Shown here: positions 35,054-47,900 of the stretch, in pieces
Layout: the number at the start of each line of letters is the position of its first letter
How positions within the stretch are numbered: position 1 is the first letter of the stretch
Assembly (NCBI GenBank): GCA_005784505.1
Contig: VCAZ01000252.1
Coordinates: 159,072 to 223,071 of the forward strand
DNA from: Bagarius yarrelli
Lineage: Eukaryota > Chordata > Actinopteri > Siluriformes > Sisoridae
DNA length: 64,000 bases
Direction of reading: 5' to 3'
The notes under the pieces: generated by a model
The model's input: the letters and a program-made list of their open reading frames with translations, nothing else
Databases searched by the model: none
What the model was told of the DNA's origin: nothing
Position numbers and translations under genes: made by a program

Positions 35054-38000
35054 TTTCCTTTACTTCAAATAACACCAGCAAGGATGATTATTTTTCTGGT
35101 CTAAACGAGTAGCAAAAATGGCAAACGCTATATAACAAAGCAGTAACTTTATATTTATAATCAACTTTATATTTATAATTAACTTTATATTTATAAAGTT
35201 TAAAGTTTATTTATATTTATTTATAATTAGCTTTATATTTATTAAGGCCAGCTATATAAAGCAGGTGTTTATATATACTATTATATTTAGTCAGTACGGT
35301 ATATCTGAGCATTTTTTTATCTATGATGGTGTTTTTAAAGCTACATTTCTAAAAGATAGATTAACTGTCACGCTGCGGTTTACTGTAATCTGTGTACGCT
35401 GTGTGATGTGGGAATTTGCTGCATCATCCCACTGTGGCCCGTGTTTCATTCCGCATCTGTCTCGCCTCTTTTCTTGGCTTACTACTTCATTTTTCTGTCA
35501 CATCGTCTACGAGCCACCAGACAGAAAAAGACGGCACAATGTAACAAAACTATAAATATAAATCTTATAAAATAATGATGCTCAGACTGAACGTGCTTTT
35601 CTTTTGCAGGCTACTGGATGACGTAAGGAGAATGTAGGCAGGAGATCTTCCCTGTATGATCACTTTATCACACAGTCTGTTGTAGAAACCGCATGAGAAA
35701 TGTTCAGAATCCCAGACCGTGAAACAAGTCTGGTTTCATATTCCTACTTTCCTTTGCTTTGCATTCTCAAGTTTGCTCAGTAATTCTCATATCTCTCGCT
35801 CTTTCTCTCTTCCAGCATCTGAATTCTTTTACCTCAGTGTTTTCTTTGTCTATTGATTACTCGCATCTCTCCTCCCCCACGTGCCTACCTTCACACATTC
35901 TTTTCATCCTTTCTCGCTTTTTCCGTCTCTCTTGCCCTTTTCCCTCTCAGCTGAAACTGTCTGGATACAGGGTACAAGCTGTTCGTGTATTATCGTTATA
36001 ACACCTCCGCCCTCTTTCTCTCTTTCCTTTTTCTCTCTCTGCCCTCTTTCTCTCTCTCCTTTATCGCTCTCTTTTTTTGCTGCAGTGATTTCTGTTCGAA
36101 ATGTTGATGAATCAGGGAGTCGTTGGCTTCCAGCCACGCAGAACCTTCCCACCTCCCATTTTTCTCACTCCAAACCATTGTCCACGCCCTTCTCTGTAAA
36201 ACAGAAAGAGAAACTCTTTTTTTCTTTCTATATTAACATTCACCATAATTTGACTTGCAAAATCCGTGCAGGATTATTTAACATGCATCAGCAGGTTTTC
36301 CCTTTATTTCTCCCTTTTTATCACTTATTTCTTTTCAGCTCTCCACACAAAGAGAAGAGGCTCTTAGCCACCCCGCAAATAGACAGATGGAGGCTCTTAA
36401 AGGGCCAGTGTTACTGATTTAGCTTGGTAGAAGTCTACAGTTCATAGAAGACAATAGTGTGCCTTGAAGGACCCCACATATACAATCACACCGACTTACC
36501 ATAGCTAATCTGCCTACTGTTATATGTTTAGGAAGTGAACGGGAAACCGGGGAAAATAAAAAAAACCTGTACATAAACAGATAGATAGAAGATGTGAGAC
36601 CGTAAACCTGTGATATGGCAATTTATCAGCAAATAAATGATATGTATGTTTGACCATAATAGTGATTACTGACTGGTTGCACTGATGAGAAGGTTTCTGA
36701 AGGTTTGGATCCTCTCTGCTCTGTCTCACATGCAGGCTGACTCTGATAATCTGATAATCTTGGCTCAGAGTGAATAACGGATGCAGCGAAGTGACTGGAT
36801 TAGTCTAATAACACTCTTATCACATGTTCTGGCTGTATTTCAAACATAAGGGTTTGGAAAAACAGATTTGTCTGATTTTTAATTTTAGCAATTTTCCTAC
36901 AGTGAAACTCGGACTTAACATGCATTTTAGTCATAAAGTATACACACTAAGAACGGAGGATACGTCCTCTACGTTCGCTAGCAAGGATATAATCTGGCAA
37001 CCGAGGATTCAGTCTGTTTCTGTGGAGCGCTCATATATTCCGCAGTATGTTTGCGGTGAAAAGTGCATTAGCTGATTAAAGTAGGGCCGGTGTTCGAAGA
37101 CAAGCAGGGAAATGACATGATGTTATACACATGGACATTTAAACACAAAAACACACATACACGACGCAAGAGACAAACAGACAAACTGACACATTAGGGT
37201 CATTTCCAGAGGACACAACAAAATCAGCCAGTGGCATTAGACCTTCTGAATTTAGCAGGAAACCAAAGTGCAGCTTGTCCACTAGTTAGAGTGATTAATG
37301 GTTAATGAGAGCAGATGGTCAGTTGGTGTAATATACATTATACATGACAACATACATCACTATCCCATAGCAGGAGCTGAAAATGGAGATAAATGGAGCT
37401 TCTATTGACTGTTATTGATTGCTGGAGCATTTACTACTCTTACATTTCTATTACCATTACAAGTTTTTATGGTTTGCTATTTAATACCCGACATATATTA
37501 TACCTACCTCAATTAAAAAAGGGTAGATTAGTAGTTATTAGAAATTATTTTTACTAAAGCTGTACAGTATAAATAAAAAACTGACATTGCGATATTTAGT
37601 TTTTTGGGATATATTTTAAGATATAAGGAAACAATTCACCAGTGGACTCGAACAGCTGTATTTGTATAGAATTTATTCGTTTTAAATAATTTGGGGTAAT
37701 TTTGTATGCGAGTAAATCTGTAAAATATAATACACAAATAATAATGACAGATAAATACAATAGAACATAAGACATATGTTTTTCTGGAGATTTAGATACA
37801 GAAATTAAATAATTAAATGTGAAATCACACGGTATCGACTTTACTGTAAAAATTAATCACAGTTACAAAAGCTACAAAAGTTAAAGCTAAAAACTAGTTT
37901 GAAATGTTAGCACAGTAACAGCACCTAAAACAATGTACAAATAATAAACTTTCACTTCATTATAAAAACTTCACAATTTATCCACAAATCACATGTGTTC

Positions 38001-38145
38001 TAAACTGTGATGCAGTCACATATAATCATCACTTGACACTGAACGTCCTGTAATTTGACTATTGCAGATACACATATTTTGATGTTAATGCTGAAACCTG
38101 AATATAATCTGCAGCCCTAATTTTACGTTTGTTATTTTTACATTT

Positions 38146-38200
38146 ACATTTACAGCATTTGGCAGACGTTCTTATCCAGAGTGACTTACATTTACAAAAA
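38146..38200 (-). mobile_element. SINE tail fragment
   Basis: CATTTACAGCATTTGGCAGA and CGTTCTTATCCAGAGTGACT match the tail of the family. The head is missing. Confidence 0.65.
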
Positions 38201-38803
38201 AACTTAGATATACACATTTGTTTGTTGATCATCAAAATAGTTTCCTATCCAGTTTCTTTTTTAGTTTGTGTAAGATTTTTTTACACTTAAATACGACTGC
38301 TATTACTCGAAATCAAATTTGTAAAGAATTCAGCTAATTTTCCTTCTTTTTTTTTACAAAAAGTTTTTGTAGATAAGAACATTATGCCCTTTCCACCTTA
38401 ACCAGGCTTGTTCTGAAAATGTTCATTGAATATGTCAGATTTGAGCAAAAAACAACAACACTCATGCGTGCAGGCTTCAAACAGGAAGTTCTCCGGAAAC
38501 TCACTTCTTCTCCTTTTTTAGACGACTGTCTGTTTCTTAATTGTGGCTGGTGTTTATTAGAAAATATAACACCATTCAAGAACTATATTAGAAGGCAGGG
38601 CTTTGACAGCTCCAGAGATTAAAGGTACAACAGTGAGTATGGAGTGAAGCAGCTGATGGGTACATTAAGATGTTTTTGTACAAACAGTGTAGTACAAAGC
38701 CAAACAGGGAAACGTACAGAATCAGTCATTATGAGGAGAGTGGAGGTAAAGGCTGCGTTAGGATAGCTGATTCATTATCAGTAAACTCCTGAAATCTCTG
38801 CAG

Positions 38804-38974
38804 ACTGAATCCACCGCGAAATGGAGCACCAGGACATGATGAATTCTGGACAATACGATTCTAAGGAGGACGTGGCGTCTGCAATGGCTGATGTGAACCT
38901 CGATGACAGCCCTCGAGTGGACATGAAAAATGGGACGGCGGCACACATGGCGCCTGGGGATGGCCTGGGAAAAG
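38804..38974 (+). CDS. mapt: mapt start-codon exon
   Basis: Acceptor ATCTCTGCAG, 17 nt leader, ATG at 38821. Encodes MEHQDMMNSGQYDSKEDVAS and on to GLGK (51 codons), an acidic N-terminus with little similarity to mammalian tau. Donor GTCAGT, phase 1. Confidence 0.8.
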
Positions 38975-41900
38975 GTCAGTAAGAGGACAATGCCCTTCCA
39001 ACGGATGCGCCGACACACACCACTTACATTTATTACATTGCATTCCTTTATTTTAATATTTTCTATATAGATTATTTACACATTATTTATATACAGACAT
39101 TTTTATGGATGATTATGTAAAACATGCAGGCAGCAAAATGGGAATTATTAGTGTAATTTAGGGCACAAGGCGTCTTTGTGCATCCCATAATATGTGGAAA
39201 ACTCTAAAGAAGTAAGCTTTTGACTTCAGGGAAAAAGACCATTGTGTACTTTTTTTGAATTGGTTTATAATGGGATGTATTTTCGAGTTTTGTTCTATTT
39301 GCTCAGGCAGCATGTCAAGTCGAGAGAAAACTGCCTCAGAAACCTGTTCTCCAAAATGTCAACCCCACTCAACACATTATCAAGCCGTTAAAAACACATT
39401 TTGTTGATGCCATGATGTCAGTGTGTTTCCTGTAATGACAGCAAAACGTCAGGGTTCCTGAATGATTAAACAAATAATCTCGATTATTTATACTTTACAC
39501 CTTACACTTTGTGCTAAAATTCTGATTGCATTTAAAAAGTAAAAAGTAAATATTAGGCCTAAAATATCACTTTTTTAAAAGCTCATTTTTATTTTACTTC
39601 CATCTCTGATAACAAGAAATCGAATTTAAGGAGCAAGCTAGGCTAGTTATCTAGCTGATAATAACCAATCCTTTTTTTTAAATTCTGTACAGAAAGAAAC
39701 AAAGTGTAAGCAGCCATTTTAGGTAAACAAAGCTTATAAAGGACATGTAAATGAAGCTTCATTTCGATTGCAACTTTCCAAGATGTTCATCCTCTCACAG
39801 AAGAGACAGAGGGGTCAAAGCCTGAATCGACCTCTCAGGACGATGTGACAGAAGTTATACAGCCTAAACCTGCCTCCAGTCATGAGGATGTGGTGTCTGG
39901 TATGGCAAAATAAATTGCATTACCGCTTTATTACTACTGCCTGCCTCTGCTGAGTTGCTCCCTTTTCTAACCCCCTGTAACCTGGCTGCTTCAGCTTTAC
40001 ATCCATGTTAACCAGCTTCTCCCTGCTGAAGGATGGACAAATGAAATAAATTTAGGACAGCTAGGATAGTTTTATTGGCTGTAGTGCACTGATGGTGGTT
40101 AACGATGGAAAAATTAATGGAAAATTTAAAAAAAATAGTAATTCTGCTTGGTCCTTTGTCCATCCAGGTTTTCTGACCAGCGCTGGAACGCAGATAGAAT
40201 TTTTTTATTGCAGTAGCATATGTAAACACCCCCATGCAAGTGTCACTTACGCCTTTATAGTAAACATGTGGCATTAATTTCAGTTGTGGTTTTTTGTTAA
40301 TGCTCCAATTTCTTTTATATTATTTATTATGAGATTCTAATAATTCTATTACCATGGAAGGATTTTTTTCATGGACGCTTTGTCTTTAGGTTATTTTGCT
40401 TCTTTTCTAGTCCTGCTAAATTCCTAAACTGCAAGACAAATAACAGGTTTATTCAAATACTTTTTGGAAGGAGTCTCCAGAGTCGGAACTTTTTGTTATT
40501 TAAAGGTAAATCTGTAAATATATAGAAACTAACAGAAAAAAGAGAAGAGGAGGAGGAAGAGGAGTCATTCTGAAGTTACAGTTAAAGTATGTTCTTTCAT
40601 AATTTTGATTCATGTCACATGTTAGCTGCAGAAAGAAGTTATGTTGTTTTATCTAGTGCATTTACTCTTTGTAACGCATTCAGATTAGGAAATTATTCCT
40701 GGTTAAGTGATTAAAAGTAGGATTTATATTGTACAGGTTTATGGTACTGTTAATATCTAGTGGTTTCCTGGTCAGTCCCCTGTAGTGAATTTAATGGCAA
40801 TAATCCTTAATGGGTCAGAATAAGACTCTCTGGAGCACCTGAGGAGCTGGTTAGTGTATATCAGCTACCATCTTGGCGGGTCTTCTATTACAGCAATTGT
40901 AATCAATCTTAGTAAAGCTAGTAATCAAGTCTGCTAAAGATACTCGACTTCAGGGCATTAGATCTCTTACCTCTGATGGCTGGAGCTTGTTGGAAGCCAA
41001 TAAAAAAAAAATTTGAGTGCCATTAGGAGAGATGTAAATATTTAATGTTTTTACAGCTTGTTGCTTTCCAGCAGGCCTGTGACCTTAATATCTCTTGCCT
41101 TGAAATAGAAAACTTTGTGGAATGATTTTATTTCAAATAAAAATGACTCTCTGTGTTACAAAGAACCAGCAACGGAGACTTCTTCCAAAAGATGTTGTCC
41201 CTGTCTAATCAGAAACAAGAATTCTGTAGTTCTGTAACTACAGAAACAACCTGTGAATATTAATTACATTTTTAATGAATTGAATCTTATTCATCTGATT
41301 CTTTCCTGTGTTTTTTCCATTTCTGTATGTATAATGGTCTGATGGATAGCTGCACCAGGAATGACAGGAGCAGGTGAAGGTATGCTGGGCTTACAGCCTC
41401 ATGTTTACTCTCTGTGGTTAGCTTTAAAGGAAACAGATGTCTATATGACACCTACTACAGTCTCCCAGTGGCATTCATCCCAATTACTACACACATGAGC
41501 TGAAAATTCAGTAATAAACTGTATTTAATTGGCTACGATCGGCATGTTTATAAGGTACTTAAGTTGATTATTAAAAAATCAGTTCTATGCTTTGTTAAGT
41601 GATGTATTTAACAATATTTTTTTAGAAATATGTACTGTATCATGATAAGTACAATTAATATATCATCATACTTCGGCTGGGTAGAAATCATCCAGTTTGC
41701 ACCAAGCTCTCTAAAAATTTTTACAAAAAAATCACAACATATCGTCTACACTAAAGCCTATGACATAGCGGACCATTCATCACCATATCAAGTCATGATC
41801 CCACAAAACTTTTCACATGGTTTAAGTGGCAGATGCTGGGTCACTGTGCTTGTGTCATTTATGTCAGCTTTGCTTTTGTTTTTGCTGCTGTATTTTTTTT

Positions 41901-44900
41901 TGTAATCTGTCTAAAAGTTGTGGGGTACTTTTATAAGTCACATTTCTGCCACTGTGGTGTTCTCCTGTTATCCATGCTGTAGTCTTGCATTTGCTTTTTT
42001 CACTTAAAGTCCCAATCAGGAATAGGACAGATTTCATCATTAGATGTTTCATAGCATTTTGATAAGCTGTGGTTGGTTTTTGTTATTTGTAAACTAAGCA
42101 CATGCGTATATTCCAGTAATATTGGTTAATATTGGCTTGGTTTTCCAAAGATAACTAAAAGTTCACCTCTATATTTTCAAAATAAGCAATATCATTATTT
42201 GCAATGGATTTGCCCTGACTATATGTTACATCTTGGGAATATCTAACTACATCATCATTTCTATGCCAGCATTACCTTAGAGCATTACCTGATTGTTACC
42301 GAAAAACCACAGTATTCATTTTAACCTGATTTTTCAGCTATTCCCTTCTGGTGCTTTAAGTCATGCCAAATGTTAGTGAACATTACTTATTATAAAAGTG
42401 CCCACAGCTCGAATTTCTCCTAAGTTCATAAGAAATAAATGTGTAACTGTGTCTTTACTGTTTTATTTCTTTCTCCTTAGTTTTATGTTTAAGCCTTTTT
42501 ATCTGGTTGGTATGATTTCGAATCCTTGGTTTCCTTGGTGCCTTTGTTGTCTGTCTTGGTGTGTTGCTAATCCTGCAGTGTTGTCTGTGGCTCTCCCTGT
42601 CGCTCTACCTCCTGTTCATCAGATGCTTTAACACCAGAGGGGCTCTCTCCGCCACACAGTGGTAGAAGCAGTGCGGCATCAATGGACAGGGAAGAGGAAG
42701 GTTTGAACGGGGACATGGCTGGGTCAGTTAGTCCACAGCAGTCACCCATGTCCCCACGAGCATCACAAGTTGCCCCAGCTGACGCTACAGGTTCGGATGT
42801 GCTAATCGTTGACAGCCAGGTGAAGACAAGTCCTTCTGAGGAGATAGCTGGTTTTGAAGATGGAAGAGAGGAAGAGGTAGTTGAGAGTCATGTTAAAGAG
42901 GATGAAAGCAAAGCTTTAAGTTTTGATCATGAGGAAGAGTTGTTGGAGCGTCCGGCCATGCCTGATAGTCGTTCTGATGTAGAGGATAAACAGGAGGAGA
43001 AGGAAGTGATGTAGAGGAAGAGGAACAAGATAAAGAACCAGCTGAACCAGACGCAGTTCCTTCAGTTCATGGCACAGATAAGTCAGACGTGTCACCACAA
43101 AAAGATGAAAGCATTGTAATTAAGCACTGCGAAACTTTATCTCAACCCCAAATGACTCCAGACGAAGCAAAAAGACGAGGTCTGTCATTCGACTACACAG
43201 AATCCGAGCTTGTTAATCAAGGAACTCCTAATCGCTGGGAAAATGGCTCGGACAAGACTCCTCCAGACAGCAAAAGTCCGGATTCCTGCAGGGCTGACCC
43301 TGGCTCCCCTTTCTCCCCTAGTACCGCTCCTGACCAAACCCAGGAGTCACCTCTCACTAACATCCAAAACGAAGCACAGGAGTACGAACCAGTGGAAGAA
43401 CAGGACCTACAAGTGATCAGTATTCCTACAGCTCAGCAGGAAGTCATAACAGAGCCAGAAGCATACATTAAACGTGAAGATTTCGACGAGGACGAATCTA
43501 ACAAGTACCTGGAGACAACTGAAAATGATCTCATTGCTGCTGTTGAAACAGCACAAAGCACCGAAGCGGTTGCCACACCAGAAGAAGCAGCAGCAGCTGT
43601 TGCTGATGTTGAAGTTGATGCTGGTAAACCCTGTGCCTCAGAACCAATTAAAGCGGCACCACAAAAAATAGAACCTGTTAAAGATGCTGCTGTCAAAAAA
43701 GCAAAGAAGCCTATAACTGCAGCCCCTGCTCCCAAGCCCACCCCAAAACTTGAGAAAGTCCCCTCAAAAGATGCTGTACCAGTGCGAAAAACGAACGCCC
43801 CATCCAAAGGTCTGTGTTTCCTTTCCTCAACCCCCACCTGTAAACCACATTCTTCCTTTCCTCCACAGATCTTCCTTTTTATTGTCAAGTAGCTAAGCTA
43901 AGCTATGCTAAGCAGTGCTCTTTCTAATAAACTTACACCGTTAGTCAAAACGAGTGTTGTTTTAAAGAAACTGACTGCTTGTAGCCACTAAATCTCTCTC
44001 TCTTTCTCTCTCTCTATATATTTACTCTCCTTTTGTGAATCTTTGTGATCTGTCTTTCCTTCTGTAACTGTAGTTAATGTCTGCGACTAACTCCGAGCAT
44101 TATTTATGTTGCTGGCACTGTTTTCACCGTACCCTCCTGTTTGCATGTGACTTGTGCATGATTATTGACTGCGATGCATCACTGATAATCAGTATTGTAT
44201 TGTGTGTATCTTATATTTTCCTCATTAAACACACAAAGGCACGCTGCACAATCTTCTCGAGGATAATTGTTTAATTTTCAAAAATAATTTTAAGCTCCAC
44301 ATATATCAACCAGGGGGCAGCACGCGGGCCTAATGATTAGCACTGTTGCCTCATAGCAATCAGGTCCCAGGCTCGTATCCCTGGCAGGGGCCAGTTTATT
44401 CTGGGTACTTGCTGAGTGCTTGTGGGGGTTTACTCCGGGTTCTCCGGTATAACCTGAAAGTTTTATAACCTGCATGATCGGGGTTTAATTCCCAGCATTA
44501 CCAAGTTGCCACTGCTAGGCCCCTGAGCAAGGCCCTAAGGATGTATAAAGAGAGATAACTGTAAGTCGCTGTAAATAAGAGCTTCTGCCAAATGCTGTAA
44601 ATGTAAATAAGTTTCCATATTAAAGAAAGGGTAGAGCTTGCAGTTCTTAGTAGTGTAGCTAGATCTCCTTTTAAAACAATATTGTAAATTGCATTTTCAG
44701 TGGATTTTATAAGATTATGTTATCAAAAAATAAAAACATTTTTACTGTAACTTTTCTAAGGTGAATCTGCTTCAATGTCATTAGAAAAATATCAATAATC
44801 AACATGGTCCAGGTCGTCAAAATGCAAATGTATTTGTAGTCATGGTTTAAAGTGCATCATTAAATTCACCCTTAACTTTAATGCATTTTGTAATTAGTTT

Positions 44901-47900
44901 GGCCTTGCAGAGTCTTACAAATCATCGTTTTACTTAAACATGAGCTTAAACAGAGTGTTGATAACATAAACTTGGTCTCATTAATCTGCTCATTCTCTTT
45001 ATAAACAGTCAAGTCCGGACCAGCAGCAGCTGATAAAAAGGTACAGTGAAGGTGATTTGTGTGATTCGTCTGTTGTAGTGTATTAACTGATCCAGGTGCG
45101 GTTATAAATTATTATTTTACAATTTTAAAATGTAAGAATTTTTGGGCCTTTCATTTTTAACATTTTAAATTGGCAGTAAAATCGAAAATAGCATGAAATC
45201 CTTAACATAATAAAAAAAAAAATATGAACGTTATTCTCAGACCCACAACTCTAGTTAGACTGCAGTATCTCACACTTTCATATTGAAACACAAGTAACAC
45301 AAATATATCAGTTTTTCAACAGAACAGTAACATGAATAATATCAGTTATTTATTCTGCCTATAAACAGATGGGATATCAGAGGTCATCTTTTACTTCATG
45401 ATTTTTTAATATATTTTATACATTAACCATTGTTTTTTGTTTTATTATTATATTTTTTCTGACTTTATATTATTTTTATTTTCACATAATTATGTCTCAA
45501 ATAACTTTGAGTTCTCTGATTATTTTATGTTGTTATTTACATTACGTTAACACTTTCTTCTGTTTTCCCTCTCATTCTCAATGACACAAAAAGACCTCTT
45601 CTAAACCCACACCAGGCAAATCTATACTCAACTCCACCACTAAACGAGCCTCCTTAATCCCAGTGCCCCCATCTAAATATACCTCCGCCTCCAATTCTCC
45701 CCCTGCCTCAGTTTGTGCCTCAGCCAGACTCACTTGTCTAAACTCTAAACCACACTCTGTAGGAGCCAAGGTGTCCAGAGCCACGGTGAGTAACCACAAC
45801 CCTGTGACCTTTCACCGTCCTGTCCACCTCTCTGCTCTGTTCAAGTATGGAGAGTTGAATGGAACACTGATTCCGTTCAAGCGCTTATTTAAAGATGATA
45901 TATGACAGAAAGTAGACCAAAAATTACAAACCTTACAGTAGATCAGTTTTTCATTCCTTTTTTCTCTCAAAAAAATAATAAACAAAAGGCAAAAATTCTA
46001 GCCATGTGTGGTACCATGTGCAGATTTGTCATTTGTTTTTATTTTATCTAGCCCGGCGATGCTAAGACGAAGACTAAACCTCAGGGTATTGGCACTAAAA
46101 TCCCTGGTGAGTTGCATTATTTTTTTACCCTCTGCTTTATGTGAACCATAAACATAGACTCCACCCAGTTTCTGTTAAATCTTTGCTGTATTAAAAATAG
46201 GAAAACTTGCAGTAAAAGGTTAGGAAATAGTGCCAGTGTGGATGCATAATAGGGTTTGTAGGGTGTGTAAAAAGCTGTAATATAGTCAAGTAAAGATGGA
46301 TTTCTCTAGTGGAATTTACTCTATAGGCAAAAATGTTTATTCGAGTTTATTCTGCATCAGTTCAGGCAGGCCTTGTAGACAAAGCTTGCAATCAGCTAAT
46401 TAGAAAAAAAAAAAAAAAAACCACAACCCCTATCAGCTGATCGGGCCCTAAGCACTCAATTGGCAACTCTCAATAAGGGCACCTTACTTAAACACAGCTT
46501 TGCTGAGTCCTTAGCACACCTCCTCCCCATTACCTTCTATAACTCTACTAACTTAAACAATGACATTCTGTTGCCATTGTTACATATTCTGTTCTGGGGG
46601 GATTTGGGGCTGCTCTTCTATTCTAATGGAAAGATTGCCCCCAAGGATTCTGATGTTTTCCTGTCTAAGCTTTTAAGAAAACTTATAAAAAGGGCTGGTA
46701 ATCTAGAACAGAGCCATACTGCTAAATGTAAACTTAGAAATATGGCAGATAAAGTCGAGCTGAAGGTTGCCTATTGTTATCTTTTTTTGACTTTGAAGGA
46801 CCTGACCGGATCTTTTGGATCTTTTGATTATTTATGTTTTTGGTTTGAGACCAGGACTAAGCAAAAATTCTTTGAAAGAAAGTATAAAGTGTAGAAAAGC
46901 AATAAATTAGACTAACAGGGGAGGTTCATCTAGTGGAAAATCATAAAAATGCAAATGATTCTTCATAACGATTTTTAATATAAATGTCATTTGCATTTTT
47001 ATGTCTTTCCACCAGCTGAACCTCCTAAGACTCCTGATCGTAGCGGCTGCAGCAGCCCTGCCACCCCGAAATCTCCAGCCAGTCGATGCAGCACTCCTGG
47101 GCAGCAGGTGAAGAAGATAGCCGTGGTGCGTACCCCACCCAAATCTCCCGGCTCTCTCAGATCTCGGGCCCCTATTGTCCCAGTCGCCCCAATGCCTGAC
47201 CTGAAGAACGTCAAATCGAAGATCGGTTCCACTGAAAACATCAAACACCAGCCTGGGGGAGGAAAGGTGAGTTTAGCGAGAGCAGGTTCTTTGATTAATC
47301 TGTGCTTAAATAAGGAATTGCTGTTCTGTGCCCTTGAGAAGGAGAGGCAGAGGAAATGTCTAAATGCTATCTGTTGTTATAAAATGGTAGTGAATCTTAC
47401 CAGTTACATCCCAACCCCCGAAAGCAGCCCTACTCTACCTGTAGATTTGGGAACAGGCCAGATGCTCATCCCAGACGGGAAACCCCCAGCTAGGCCTTTG
47501 TCAGTATTCTCACTTTACTTCCTAGGTGTCAATCCTCGAAAAGAAGATGGATCTCAGCAGCGTGCAGGCAAAGTGTGGCTCCAAAGCCAACATCAAGCAC
47601 ACTCCAGGAGGTGGCAATGTGAGTAACCAAGCTCCCTCCTTTATAAAAGTGTTCACACAGCAGGCAAAGGTGCCTCAGACAAGCTCCAGTCTTTATCTTT
47701 ATAAAGCAGCTGCTCCACAAACACATCACTGGCTGTGGGTTTAATGCTCTGGTTTCCATTTCCTCTGCCTCTCTGGTTGACGGGTATTGATAAGAAGTTA
47801 GATTTTTCCTGTTATGTCGCTTCAGAGATGATATAAAACACCAGAGCTTTGAGGTTTTTTCCATGTAAGCATCTGCAGTGCCCATATTTTCACGTGTCCT

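Larger units (their letters stand above)
30600..38800 (+). other. Putative first intron of mapt
   Basis: About 8 kb without recognisable exons between the CpG-rich first-exon region and the start-codon exon. It contains SINEs, a (GT)40 array, GA-rich low complexity at 33130-33380 and a pyrimidine-rich stretch at 35780-36080. Confidence 0.5.

Noticed and set aside
35881..36417. 178-codon plus-strand frame rich in Ser, Phe and Leu
   Set aside because: It crosses a pyrimidine-rich low-complexity intron; composition follows the TCTC tracts.
43433..43888. 151-codon frame antisense to mapt
   Set aside because: A mirror of the Ala/Lys/Glu-rich tau exon; no splice or promoter evidence.
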